Of a DNA stretch of 64,000 bases, positions 47,458-61,436 are shown piece after piece. Position 1 is the stretch's first letter. Each line of letters opens with the position of its first letter. The DNA comes from Oscarella lobularis (lineage: Eukaryota > Porifera > Homoscleromorpha > Homosclerophorida > Oscarellidae): NCBI RefSeq assembly GCF_947507565.1, contig NC_089189.1, forward strand, positions 1,674,001-1,738,000, given 5' to 3'. Made by a program: the position numbers and the translations under genes. Below the pieces are notes generated by a model, which saw nothing but the letters and a program-made list of their open reading frames with translations, was not told the origin of the DNA and did not search any database.

Positions 47458-49686
47458 CTACAAGGGCAGAGTGGCGGTACTTTCACGCATCAGTCGTTTG
47501 GAGGCGTCTGGGAAAACCATGTCTGCGGCTAATCGATGCTTGACGTCCAAAAGTGCTCTGCATCGAAGTTTCACCGTCGCAGCGGTCCCGTTGTGACGTA
47601 TCCACAGTTTTAGCATGTAGTGGAGATGTTCTTGGGGTTCGTGCTTATGAGCCGCTTCCACTATTTTCACATCCACCTTCAGTTTACGAGCCAAGTCTTT
47701 CCAATCGTTAGGGAAATATTTAGCCACGTCGTTTAGCTCCTCTTCTGTCACCATGCGATCCAACTCGAAGAGCAGAGGCTTCCTTTTGAACTAAGACTTT
47801 CTCGTAGGTGCTCAGGCTGTAGATAGAACACGTTGCGTTAGTATTACTTTTAGTCTCCCATTATTTAATTATTAACTTACATTCTTAGCCCTGAAAGTAG
47901 CTAGAAGTTCAATAGTTTCTCCCTTCCACTCTGTAGTGAACCAAACAGCTACTGTATTGCTAACATCGAGACTTTTATCACTGACGCCAACTGCAAAGTA
48001 GTAGGGTTCATATTGAAGATCGCCTTTGGAAATTGCTCGAAGTTTACGAAAGTCAACTTTGTAGGACCCTCGAATGCTCCATCCAGTCGCTGGCTGGAAT
48101 TCGTTAATTTTTGCGGTTATAGGCAATACAGGAGGTCCCTGGTCTTTTGAAATACCGCACTCGCAAAGGCTGAATTCACGTCTTCCTAGCATTTCAACTT
48201 TGTGAGGTGTTCTTTGGCGCTCTCGTATAGAAACTTTCTCTTCCTTTTCCTCGCTCGCTTCGCAGATGCACAACTTGACTGCGAAGCCTTGTCGAAATTG
48301 AGAAGGGCTCAAATCTGTTGGTGCAAACACCATTTCCGAGAGCTTAATACAACAGCCGTTGTCTTTTCCGCAAATATAACAGAAACTGGTAGTCTTGACG
48401 ATTATCTGGTCGGCGACTAGAGTAGCGTATCCAAATCGAAAAGAGACAACTTGATTCTGTGCGGTGAGAACGCACAGCGGTCTGAATACTTTCTTCAAGT
48501 CAGTTCCGCTTTGATAAAGCAGCGTAACTTTAATGTCGTGATTTTTTCTGAAAGCGAAGTTGTGCTTAAATTTGAGAATGGCGGCCTTTTTTAGCTTTGT
48601 GCCATGCGGTAGAAGCTGGACGACATCGGTGAGCGCCATTCCGATTTCGCTTTTGTACTTTCCATCGTCAGTTAGAAGACAAGACGAAAGGACAATGGAG
48701 TCGTCAACCGCTCCTGGAGGAATAGACAAAAAACAGTTATTTTCTGCTATGGTAATATCTATTCCCTTTGGAGTCAATTGTTTGCTGACAACCGGAGAAA
48801 TCTTCTTATTAAGTGGGACATGCTTGTCGCCAATTTTGAGTAAGACATCGGTAGTTGCTTTCCACATTAAAACATAAGAAATCTAATTAAAAACCCTTTT
48901 GGTGCACACCTCGAATGGAATCGTCACGACACAACGGTCGTCAAATGAGTCTTGGACAGTCTGACGTTGACACTCGAGCACTTGGCATCGTGATTCCAAA
49001 GCTTGGAGCTGAGCCCTGATTTCATTTCTAAGTCGAAAGTTAAAATTTAATGTGTGTAGTCATCATCTAGATAAAAGTATGGCTAAAACGTTTCTTACAT
49101 TTCCGTCTCAAGAGATTGGAATTGAGCTTTGAGAGTCTCGCACTGAGTTTCCTTTTCAAACCTTAAATGTTACACAGAATCGTTTTACTGAGTGAGAAAA
49201 GATTCTTTCTTACTTTTCAGCTTCTAAACTTCTACTCTCCGCTTGGAAATAGGAACTACGGAGATTATTTAGTGTATCGTCATAAATTTTGTAGTAAAAT
49301 TGTTCACCTTTGGCATTCAACTTGTTCTTGAAGTTGACGGCACTGAGCAGCTAGCTCGGACCTGTATACAAAGCGAACATGAAAAGTATGTATAAAATGG
49401 CAAAGGTCCTACTTTTCATCTATCAGAGTTTCGTTATGCTCCCTAGAACAAAAAAGCGTCAGACTATTTTGAATTTCTCTAATGCTTTTTTCATTCTTTC
49501 ACACATTTTCAGGCTAGAAATTAATTAATAGCGTGTTTGAGTAAAGTCTCCTTACAAAGCATGAAATTTACCTCATTCTTTCCATTTCATGCGCCAATGT
49601 GTTTATCCGATCACCTGGCGTTGGAATTAATGTAGCTTCGGCAAGAAGTAGAGATTCAATTTTCGTATATGATTCGTTTGAGGGAC
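47458..49686 (-). CDS. Coiled-coil-ZU5-Death domain protein
   Basis: Intracellular signalling-type protein. Exons: 49686..49572, a series of small coiled-coil exons between about 49,434 and 49,100 (REHNETLIDEK; RAELAAQCRQLQEQVECQR; SYFQAESRSLEAEK; FEKETQCETLKAQFQSLETE), 49,030..48,911 (NEIRAQLQALESRCQVLECQ and on), 48882..47881 and 47790..47458. The 1002-nt exon encodes a ZU5 domain (CFLSIPPGAVDDSIVLSSCL, ALTDVVQLLPHG) and a following UPA-like region. The last exon is a Death domain (EEELNDVAKYFPNDWKDLAR ... EAAHKHEPQEHLHYMLKLW ... LLDVKHRLAAD). ZU5-UPA-Death is the cytoplasmic layout of UNC5 and PIDD-type proteins. Upstream, phase-compatible Kelch exons (49,730-50,869) form the N-terminus in the ancestral gene but are now damaged, so the present start codon is uncertain. 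Confidence 0.8.
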
Positions 49687-49729
49687 CTGTTCAATAAAAT
49701 AATCTTCAAATCACAATAATTTTAGTTAC

Positions 49730-50869
49730 TAAGTGTAAAGATTTTCATCATTTGCTGGTATTTTCTCTCTCTATCTTCACCACCAGAAATAATAAGAGAA
49801 GCAGAGCCGTCTTTATTGGCTACACAGTGGAGCGTGTGGAACCGAATCAGTGAAACATCCGGGGTCAAGTCAATCTTAAATTAATATCATTATTATTGAT
49901 TGCAATTCAATCAGTAATCCACCTTGTGTAATTTGTGTTTGTCAAAATCAAGATGTACCCTCTGCATAAATCTTTTTTCTCAAAAGAACCACCGATCATT
50001 AGAAAGAAATTCTTTTTTATGAATCCTCTTTTGACCAATCGACACATTCTGTGATAATATCGAGCGGATGGTTTTGGGAGGAGATTGATGCAAACCCATT
50101 TCTATTACAATTTATTAAGTATTTCCGAGCGTAATTAGGACTTACCTTTTCTCTCAAATCAAGGACAAATGCATCATCAAATGATATTCCCAAACCATCT
50201 GCCCCTCCATGAAGTAATCCTCGATGTTCATCAATCGTTTCCATGACGGCACCTTAGCGTGGTTGTGGTCTTTTTCCACTTAACTCAACATCCAACCAAT
50301 ATCCTAATCATAACATTTGAATTGTTCCCAGATTTCAATTCATGCAATTCTCCTTTTTTGCTTCCTTTTTCAAATACGAATTCATAAATCTCATTATTCA
50401 CATACTCATTGCATTGTGCCCCTGATTGGAGACGATATCTAAGAATGTAACCGCTCCATCCTCCAAACATGATCATTCTTCCTCCAATGACCCGCAAACA
50501 GCAGTCATCGCGTTGCCATGGTTTCTTTCCGTGGGTGGGCGGTCTCACTTTGATCCATTTCATTAACTTCGGATCTAAGCCAAACACCTCTCCCAGACGA
50601 TCTCCGTCTTCCTTGGATCCCCCGTACGAATAGATAATTTCATTGATGACCACGCATCGTGCTCCCCAGCAAGGCGGAGGAATATTCTTTCCTTTGGCGA
50701 AACGGCGGATCCATTTTTTCTCGTCTCGGACATTACAAGTCCAGATTTCGTTGCGGGGGAAATAATGGTAAGGATACTTTCCGTTTCTTCCGCCGAAGAG
50801 ATGCACTTCTTCTCTGATCAGCGCACTTTCGTGTTCGGCTCGAGGCTCAGGGTATTCGGATTTGGCCAT
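49730..50869 (-). pseudogene. Kelch module, copy 2: decayed 5' part of the ZU5-Death gene
   Basis: Exons match copy 1: 50869..about 50,345 (MAKSEYPEPRAEHESALI; EVHLFGGRNG; EIIYSYGGSK; GRMIMFGGWSG), 50303..50146, about 50,108..49,924 (KPSARYYHRMC; FFLMIGG), 49874..49730. Lesions relative to copy 1: the donor after exon 1 reads AAAAAGGAGAA instead of AAAAAGGTACA, so GT is lost. Exon 2 has TAA after SGKRPQPR (about 50,254-50,256) where copy 1 has TCC. Exon 3 has a one-base loss near the six-base homopolymer at 49,973-49,978. The reading frame and phase continue into the coiled-coil-ZU5-Death exons, and the first of those is homologous to the terminal exon of copy 1. The single-base break could be a sequencing error; the stop and lost donor are harder to dismiss. 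Confidence 0.75.
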
Positions 50870-52430
50870 TTTATGAAAAGTAGCTTACGTCAAATCACTT
50901 TAAAGGTGGCGTTCTCGGTATGTTTCTTTCTTTTCCCAATGAAGGAACGCGGAAAGGTGGAACGATCTCAATTAAAGTAACTGCCCGTATGTTTAGACAA
51001 TTGTCACCCGAGGCGTAACCCTAGCCTCGTTCCCAGGCCCTTCTCCTCTGATCCCGGATACGCCTGACCAGTGGCAGAGATATAAAAGAGTACTCTTTTG
51101 TATCTCTGCCAGTGGCTGCGTCATTGGCTAGCTATCCACGTGACCATGAGTTGACAATAGAATTTCATTTGCGCCTTGCATAAGTGCTTCAGCTAAGTTA
51201 AGGTGTGGTCACCCAACTGACGCCTGATGCGCCTTACTGAATTCATCAAACAATTGCGCGCGCGCACTTCATCACGACTAGCTAGCTCTTGGCTTGAACT
51301 TTTGACCGCTCTGACAGCAGCTCTGTTTCTCGCTGTTAGTAGCCAGTCTTTACCATGACCATTTTACCCTGATTGAGCAAGATCTTTATCTTCAAGGTTG
51401 ACATTCCTGAACCCCTCTCCCTAGAATTAAGCCCCCTGCCTTTTCTGCTGGCAGATTATCAAAACAGGGATAGTATTTTCTCTAATAATATCTCTCATCA
51501 GAGATCTCTTATTCAGTTAGCGCGCGCTATCGAAGAAAGTCGCGACGAATTTTGTCCTTTCTTCAACAAGTCGACGTGCCGTTACACCGCTACGCTCGTG
51601 CTTAGAAGATCGAATGACCATAAAATGACCAGACTTCGACGTTGCCTGGACGTTTCTTCGTACAATTCCTACGGACAGGCAAGCATCCGAAGCGCTTTTT
51701 ACTCGAAGGAAGCCTTCAGCTCTCTTTGACGAGGGATCTGCGCGCCTGTTGAAGCCCTAGCTGTAGCTGCTCGACGTCGAAGCTGAATCCGCTCCGCTCC
51801 CTTCACACGCACCGGCAATGGACGGCGATCGAATCCACTCCCTTCTAAGCAATCTCGCGTCTCTCGACATTGCGCCTACTCTCAAACCATTCGAAAGAAC
51901 ATTTTCTCTTGGCGACTGAACGACGTTTTTGATATCGGTGAGCGATTTTACTTTGTGGATGCATTTTTTTATGGTCACCATTTTTTATAGGTCTGACGTC
52001 AAAGTTCTTCGGTTAGATTTCACTCCGTGGATCACAAGGTTTGACGCGTTCCTTTGGCCCCCAGTGGTGCAGGCATTCACTTCCGAGTTCGGAGCAGCTC
52101 TCTCTGCAACATTTTGTGTCTCAAATTCACATTTTGATATGTAGGTGCCACGACAGCTTCTGCGTTAAATTGAAAAATTTTGGGGTCCCAGTTGTGTAGG
52201 TGTTCACTTAGAGGGAGGGGCCATCGATTGCTTGCCGTGTCACTTGACGCGCTTTGGGCATAGAACCGAATTTAAACATTAGGATTGATTTGTGACAGTC
52301 TAATCGAGGGTGGATTGGGCGGGCGCTGGTGGCGTGGCGCGCGTGGTTCTCTCAGAGATGTAGGAAGCGGAGCGTAGTGCGGACTTAGGTGAATGTAATC
52401 AGCCATATCCGTGTTCAATCCATGACTACG

Positions 52431-52484
52431 ATTAATTAATTAATTAAGGGCGATTTTACCGTAGTTTAATAATTAATTAATTAA
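52431..52484. repeat. (TTAA)n microsatellite tracts
   Basis: Two runs, attaattaattaattaa at 52,430-52,447 and aattaattaattaatgaa near 52,470-52,487. Confidence 0.85.
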
Positions 52485-53334
52485 TGAAATAATTCTAATT
52501 TTGATCGCTGTTGTCTGTCATGCCAATGTTTTGCAAGAATTGCTGGAGCATAGTGGTAAATAATGATAATCATTTTGGGCAAACTTTCCTCTACACAGAA
52601 CGTTTGACCGCTTAGAGTTATGAAGTGCAATGGTTTTATCTCGTTTATTTCTAGAATCAGAGACGTCAGGGAAGGGTTTTAAGCTTCTCCGAACAATTGG
52701 CACATAGCTTTCGGTCAATAACCGTATCTCAGATTTCCTAATTTTGTGCGTCAAACGACAGAAATTTTGTACAGAGTTACCGGTAACTCTACGGTCTCAG
52801 AATTCGTGATGGCTTCACGTTCTATTTTTAGATGGGCGTGGTTAATATTAAATCGTTCCGGATGTGGATCTATTTCGTGTGAAATTTGACCCGGGCGATC
52901 TGTTTGATCACGTGCGGTTGGTTTGCTGATAAAGTACAATAGATTTAGCGCGTTTGTTTGGAAATCGGTGAGTTGAGGTTTTTTAGCATCCCTGAACTAT
53001 ATAGCACACGGTTTTTGGTCAGTTTAGGTCACCTCTTCGATTCCTAATTTTTTTACGTAAAACAATGCGTATTGGGTTCTTGTTTGACCTCGCGAAGCCA
53101 AATAGAATTTGCGCCCCAAATTTTGGCTGAAATTCGCTTTTTTGTAGATATCAATATTGCTGCATGGATCAATTCCCTCCTCCTCCGCAGTGTTCCTTCA
53201 GCCTTTCACGGTAAAGGTTTTATTGGAGTTCTTTGCACCGAATATCATTTGATTTTAGTTCTCTCCTCTCGCAGTCTCTCTCCAGGTGCAGAAAGAAGAA
53301 GACGTTGACGAAGACATCACCCTGGGGACTTGGG

Positions 53335-53545
53335 TCAAAGTCTTCCTCCTTGTGGGCTGGAGGTTAATATGCGCCTCCCTCCTTGGCGGCCGGAGGTTAA
53401 TCCGCTGTCCCCCTGACGACTTGGGTTAAAGTCTTCCTCCTTGGGGGCTGGAGGATAATGTGCCTTCCTCCTGTGGACTTGGGTTAATGTCCACTGTGGG
53501 GACTGCAGTCTCAGTCCTCCGCTTGGCTTCCTAGGGGTCAAGCGG
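53335..53545. repeat. Degenerate minisatellite
   Basis: About four to five irregular units of roughly 45 bp with cttgggt(c/t)aaagtcttcctc and ggctggaggttaat or variants. Open frames across it are a by-product. Confidence 0.7.
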
Positions 53546-54309
53546 CAGCGCAGGAGCGGCGGCGCTGGGACAACCAAAATGAAGAGGAAGGGGATATTTA
53601 TTTTTTTTCGTTTATCCGGGATATTTTTTAATAAAATTTGAACATGACTCTAACTACTTTTTGACAAAACGATACGCGCGCGGCATGTAACGTTCTGCAA
53701 GCGCGCTGGCCGAGAGACATGCGCGCGCTCTCCACAGAGAGCTACGCTTGTGCGAAGTCCCTTTGTCTCCACACCGCGGAGAACAAAAGCCACATACAAC
53801 TACCGCTAACAGCATGCGCTACAAAATACAAAGAAATATAAAAACGCAAGATGTTCTCTTCTTCAGAAACAGCTTCAGATCACATCATAGAGACATAGCT
53901 TACTGCGATAGGAATTGCTCGATCAAAACAAAGACAATTCCCTATTCAACTGATAGCCATGTTTTTCTCAGGCGAGCCAATAGACGGCACGACTTACCTA
54001 CACGATGCATCCAAATGGCAGAGGATTCCAACTGAAGAAACAGAAATGTTGAAAATAAAAAAGGCAAGCAAGTTCAGCTACAACCACCTTATCAATATCT
54101 ATACAATGATATATACAAGCAACCTACGAAGCAATCTCAAAAATCATATTCGAGCAAACTATTGATTTAGTACCTGTCAGTGCACAAGAAGTATAGTTGC
54201 CTTGACGACTGGCTGATCGAATACGGCAGATGATTGAGACGGTGTACTAGAGGAGAAACTACAAGCGCATACAGGCTTCAAATGATGATCTAACTGACCT
54301 AGCATACAA

Positions 54310-54770
54310 CCACGCGGTCGGCCACGTGCAATCGTTTTCACAGGTTCGTTCGACGCCAGAACGAGCGAAACGACTTCCAAGAGAAGTGGCGGTTGTTTGT
54401 CTGTGCTGATCGCTGTCTCCGGAGATCGCGTGGCCATCTGCATATGCGGCGTCGGTGTGAGATTGGGAGTACGACCGTATCGCTCTATAACCCATCGCTT
54501 TATAGCCCGTTGTTCTTGCAGGAAAAGACTTACGTGTGGCTGCAAGGTCTCAGTCTTGCCTCAAGAGAAAGGGATGGCTTATCTAGACGAAGATTACGCC
54601 GGCGATTTTCGTTTTCAGCAGCTCACATCATGCGTACTGTATATGAATCCCGTATACTGCAAGTACATGACGCCCTTCCGGCAGAGACCCGTTAAGATAA
54701 ACTTCCTTGTACGCATTTTATTAAGAACCTCTGTGGTGGGTTATTTCGACGGAAATTATTCTCGGGAATA
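54310..54770 (+). repeat. Duplicated unit A (related to 61,750-62,110), possibly exon-bearing
   Basis: Shares with 61,750-62,110: gtcggccacgtg, gtgctgatcgc(t/c)gtct, aggaaaagacttac, agggatggcttat and gattacgccggcgatt, in the same order and orientation. Both copies encode KGMAYx(D/N)xDYAGD and NPVYC on the plus strand after a TTGCAGG or TTCCAGG acceptor-like site, so the source may have been a coding exon. Family not recognised. Confidence 0.5.
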
Positions 54771-56148
54771 GAATGATCGGGCGGTATAGGACTTTCGCAA
54801 ATTGGAAACGCAACCCCAGATCGAGCCACCAGAGTCACGAACAAATCTTCTAGGCTTGACCTGTTCTGCAGAATCAGTGCTGATATACGAGAAGTCTTAG
54901 AATGCCAAAGGCTTCGTCGTCTCACGCATAGTGTTGCACCCGTCCGAGACTCGTCGATGAAGCGAACGACGAAACAACAACAGAGTCATTGCATTCACGC
55001 AGCTTCTAGAGGACTAGGCAGATTGTGCGGTTTTCATAGCGGTTTTTATCGTGACGATCGAGATGAGTCATCCGGTATAGATCGATGGCTGGATGGCTTC
55101 TTTCTTTCCGTGCGCTCTAATTAAGTCTTGCGCCGAATTGATTGCTTCCCAGGAGGAAAAGTTCGGAAGTAGACTCCGCGCGAGACGATGACTGCTCGCG
55201 AATGTTTCACGGTAGAGAGTTAGGCGCGAGGAACGCTTGAACATGTATGGGATGAAATCACTGGAACGATGCATGACGCTTCTACCTTCAAAAAGTCGTC
55301 GTCGACCGATTTTGGAGCGAGTTCCACACTAGCTTTGTCCTCGGGGTATGCTTTGCACTCTCGACCAAGATTCTAGTGCACGAAGCCTCTTATTGCACGG
55401 CTCCGGTGCAATTAATGCGTTTTGCTGTCGGTGTCTGTTTGTGTGGATGTATGCCAGGGGGCATGAGAATGACGCGATTCAAATTACTAGAACTTATAAT
55501 AATAATAATAAGAACTAGCTTCCTCTTGTTATTACTAGAAGCTAGCTTTCGCTAGTTATTGAGACGGGGTATGACCTGAAAGTAGCGACCGATTCGAATG
55601 GATTTTCCTCGATGAGAGGTAGAAAGTCGCGGCGATGTGGCCACGCACTCGAGAGATCGACCGTAAATCGCAATAGGTAAAACGATAATGTACCGTCAAC
55701 GATTTCCAACTTACATCATAACCGCAACTACGAGAGAGCGACGACATTTCCGCGGAATTCAATGAACGCTTCCTTGCCCGCGTCATAGTTACGATTGTAA
55801 GCTCCGGTGCACGAAACAATAATATCATATCGTGCGAATGGAAGCCATTGAGCTTTGTAGAATGACGTGCATGCACCTCCTTTCCCCGCCCCTTCCCGTG
55901 CGTTTTTGCTGCATGAGGCGCATATTTTCCTCCTCGAGTTAATTAATGTATAAAAACCTCTCTTTGCGGTTGCTGTAATTGCATTCGAGCTAAATTGGGG
56001 ATAGCGGTGCGAGGCAACGTCGTGTGACCGTTTATCAAAAACTCCGCGGAAGCTAACCTTGACCAATTGACATAATGGCCGAAGTTCCGTAAGGAAGTTA
56101 TCGCATTCGTTCCAGCTAACCGAATTACAGTAGAGGAAACCCGTACTG
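54771..56148. other. Gene-free stretch
   Basis: A short AATAAT microsatellite at 55,497-55,516 next to a small palindrome (actagcttcc...gaagctagc). No coding similarity recognised on either strand. Confidence 0.4.
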
Positions 56149-56157
56149 TATATAAAG
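56149..56157 (+). promoter_or_regulatory. TATA box of the small secreted-protein gene
   Basis: TATATAAAG lies about 55-62 bp before the ATG at 56211 and is followed by a purine-rich leader, a spacing consistent with a start of transcription near 56,180. Sequence motif only. Confidence 0.5.
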
Positions 56158-56210
56158 GAGAGCGACATTCAGGTTGTCATCCGAAGCGGAGAGAGAGACT
56201 GAGAGAGTAC

Positions 56211-56872
56211 ATGCAGATCATGGCAGTCGTTGCCAATTTGTTTCAAGTTTCTGTCGTCTTTTTCTCATTTGTCTTGAATTTCGAAGTACTCAAGGCAGAG
56301 GCGGTTTTCTGCTCAAAGCCCGAAATTAACGACGTCGTCTTTTACATTCGAGACACCGGTGGAAACGAAATGTGGCTTGACGTCACAAGCGGGAACAAAA
56401 TAGAGTTCGGCCTCAAGAGCAAGAGAACCGAGTTTTCTCTTTGCTCCGGTAAGGGAACCGGGGAAACAGATTTTGCATTTGCTGGTTTAAAAAACCAAAG
56501 GCGTTGCATTGGATTCAATGCGACGAGTGGGAAGCTCAACGTCTTTGTAAGTCATCGCAAATTAATTAAGTTGCCATGTTGACGTAGCTCTCTTTGGCTG
56601 CATAGAAGGGAGGCCACTGCAAAAACAACCTAATTTATACAAGCGGAGATCGTGAGAATAATCAGTTGCTTGTATTCAAACAAAAAAATGGAAAAACTTT
56701 ACTTCCCGGCACAGCTACGTTGAATTCAATTGAAGACAACGAGAGTCCGCGACTATTTGTTGAAAGCGTTGGTGTGCCTTTGATAAAAGGTCGATCATGC
56801 CAGCTTTTGGACGATTTTGCCAAAAGGGGGAATTTGAAATTGGAAAATAGGTTGTTCTGGAAGAGGCTTTAA
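56211..56872 (+). CDS. Small secreted protein, possible beta-trefoil fold
   Basis: Two exons, 56211-56546 and 56606-56872, in phase 0, about 200 residues. N-terminal hydrophobic segment (VANLFQVSVVFFSFVLNFEV) is a signal peptide. The mature part has repeated strand-like units: VVFYIRDTGGNEMWLDVTSG, KIEFGLKS, TEFSLCSG, AGLKNQRRCIGFNATSGKLN, then GHCKNNLIYTSGD and LLVFKQKNGKTLL. The rhythm of about 40 residues with G-x-(W/C)-L/I-x and K-(I/L)-x-(F/V) resembles beta-trefoil proteins such as FGF or IL-1 relatives and R-type lectins, but no diagnostic motif is seen. Four Cys remain after the signal. A TATA box precedes it. Family uncertain. Confidence 0.65.
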
Positions 56873-58436
56873 TTAAAAGCATTAAATTTTTTCAATAATC
56901 CGAAAAAGAGACAGGATAATGAAATATTTTCGATTTTCTGGTATTTTCTCAATGATTTGAGCACAAATGAGGAATGTAGCCTCGGGAGACACACGCCATT
57001 CGCACCAGTGCGGCCGGCCACCTCCATACACGTGATCATTTCTTTGCTATTACTAGTAGTTAAATAGGTCAATCAATTCGAAAAGGGCACATAGGCTTCT
57101 CGAACATGAGGAAAATTATTTTTAGGTTTGCAATATTTTCGACTTACTCTTTGCCTACAGAAGATGCTTGACGACTAAAGCTAACGAAGAGCATGAAACC
57201 GGTAACGCTATAGTACGTCCTAAAGCCTATTCTCCTAGCATTCATTTGCGGCATTAGTCGAGTCTGTACGATACGCAAATGCTTGATAAGTGGGCCACAC
57301 GTAGGTATACTTTGACGGGGTGTATCTCGGCGAGTTTTTAACGGATTCCAGCGTGCATACGCTCATTCGAAAGCTCAATCAATGCTCTTTTAGCAGTACA
57401 AAAAGAGAAAATAAATTATTGCTTCCGGCGCTTTTAAGGCGCATTGAATGAAAGGCTGTCTACTATGTAAAATAGGACAAGGTTTTTTGAGAGCACATGT
57501 TCGTATATAATGTTTTACGAAAGATCAATAGTCGCTGGGAAAAGCATATCATATGTGCTCTTAATAAAAAAAACCCTGTCCTATTATGTGGATGCCAACT
57601 GAAAGGTATAACAGTTACCACAACTTTACCAACTTCAGTCGCCATTTTGAACCTGCTATCTAAGCGATTCTCACGAGGTCATGTCAGAGATACGTATACA
57701 ATAGTCTTCCACGAGTTTGCTTTTTTATAATACAGTCTTTACTGTTATTTCAGAGAACGTTAAGGGTAAAACTTTCTAAAATTGGAGCAATTGTGGTAAT
57801 TTTTGAATAAGTCAGTTTGAACTGCTGAAAATGTCCCTTTCCTGCGCGCTTACACGAGGATAAAACCTTTTCAGAGTAAGAAAACTTATTTACGTCTAAT
57901 ATGTCTCCTACATCACTCCGTGCAAACCGCTTAGCTAAAATTGGTCTAATTCATATCAGAATGCCGACAGAAGTTGAAAACGTTGTGGTAGTTACTCTAT
58001 CTTTCATTGGGCATCTTCATATTAGAGTCTAGTTTTTCTTAGAAAAAATTTCGTCTCATTTCACGCACAAGGCGCCTTACAAGCGCTTGAAGCAATAATT
58101 TATTTCTGCACTAATAAAAGAACATTGATTGAGCTCTTGAATGAGCCTAGGTACGCTGGAATCCGCTGGAAACTCGCCGAGATACACCCCCTGTCCAAAT
58201 ATACCTACGTGTGGCCTAATTATCAAGCATGTGCTGATCGTACAGACTCGGCTAGTGACGCAAACGAATGCTAAGAGAATAGGCTTTCAGAAAAAATATA
58301 GCGCTGCCGGGTTCTCGATGCGAATGTAGTCGAACGGGTGTTCCAACGTGCTTGCAATTGGTGGGCGTCTTTATTCCACCCAGCGGGAACGCCTACTTGA
58401 ACGCACGTGACTAAACCCTCTTTAGTGGACGTGTGA
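56873..58436. other. Gene-free, holds a 1.1-kb inverted-repeat structure
   Basis: 57,215-57,385 and 58,139-58,290 are inverted copies (ggtgtatctcggcgagttttt / gaaactcgccgagatacacc; cctacgtgtggcc). Nested inside, 57,470-57,500 and 57,550-57,590 are also inverted (aggacaaggttttttgagag / ctcttaataaaaaaaaccctgtcct). Probably a non-autonomous fold-back element. No gene. Confidence 0.6.
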
Positions 58437-58471
58437 ATGAGTGAGTGAGTGAGCGAGTGAGTGAGTGAGTG
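58437..58471. repeat. (GAGT)n microsatellite
   Basis: Eight GAGT/GTGA units with one GAGC variant, ending 11 bp before the RTK start codon, so within its leader or core promoter. Confidence 0.85.
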
Positions 58472-58481
58472 AACCCGTACC

Positions 58482-61436
<2,955 letters not shown>

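Larger units (their letters stand above)
50870..54180. other. Gene-free, repeat-rich stretch
   Basis: 51,023-51,062 is the left half of an AGCCTCG MITE, same internal sequence as at 15,960. 51,073-51,110 is a hairpin (ggcagagata...tatctctgcc). 52,760-53,140 is the inverted relative of the 12 kb repeat (gcgctaaatctattg, tagcatccctgaactata). 53,335-53,545 is a degenerate GC-rich minisatellite. Short TTAA microsatellites at 52,431-52,484. No gene. Confidence 0.45.

Noticed and set aside
47385-47458. Joining the membrane-protein fragment to the Death-domain gene as one transcript product
   Set aside because: The available donor (GTAGAAGC at the Death exon end) and acceptor (AATTAG) give the wrong frame and an immediate stop.
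53335-53577. Pro/Gln-rich minus-strand ORF
   Set aside because: By-product of a degenerate minisatellite.
56211-56872. Calling the small secreted protein FGF
   Set aside because: Only general trefoil-like rhythm; the FGF signature and heparin-binding pattern are not visible.
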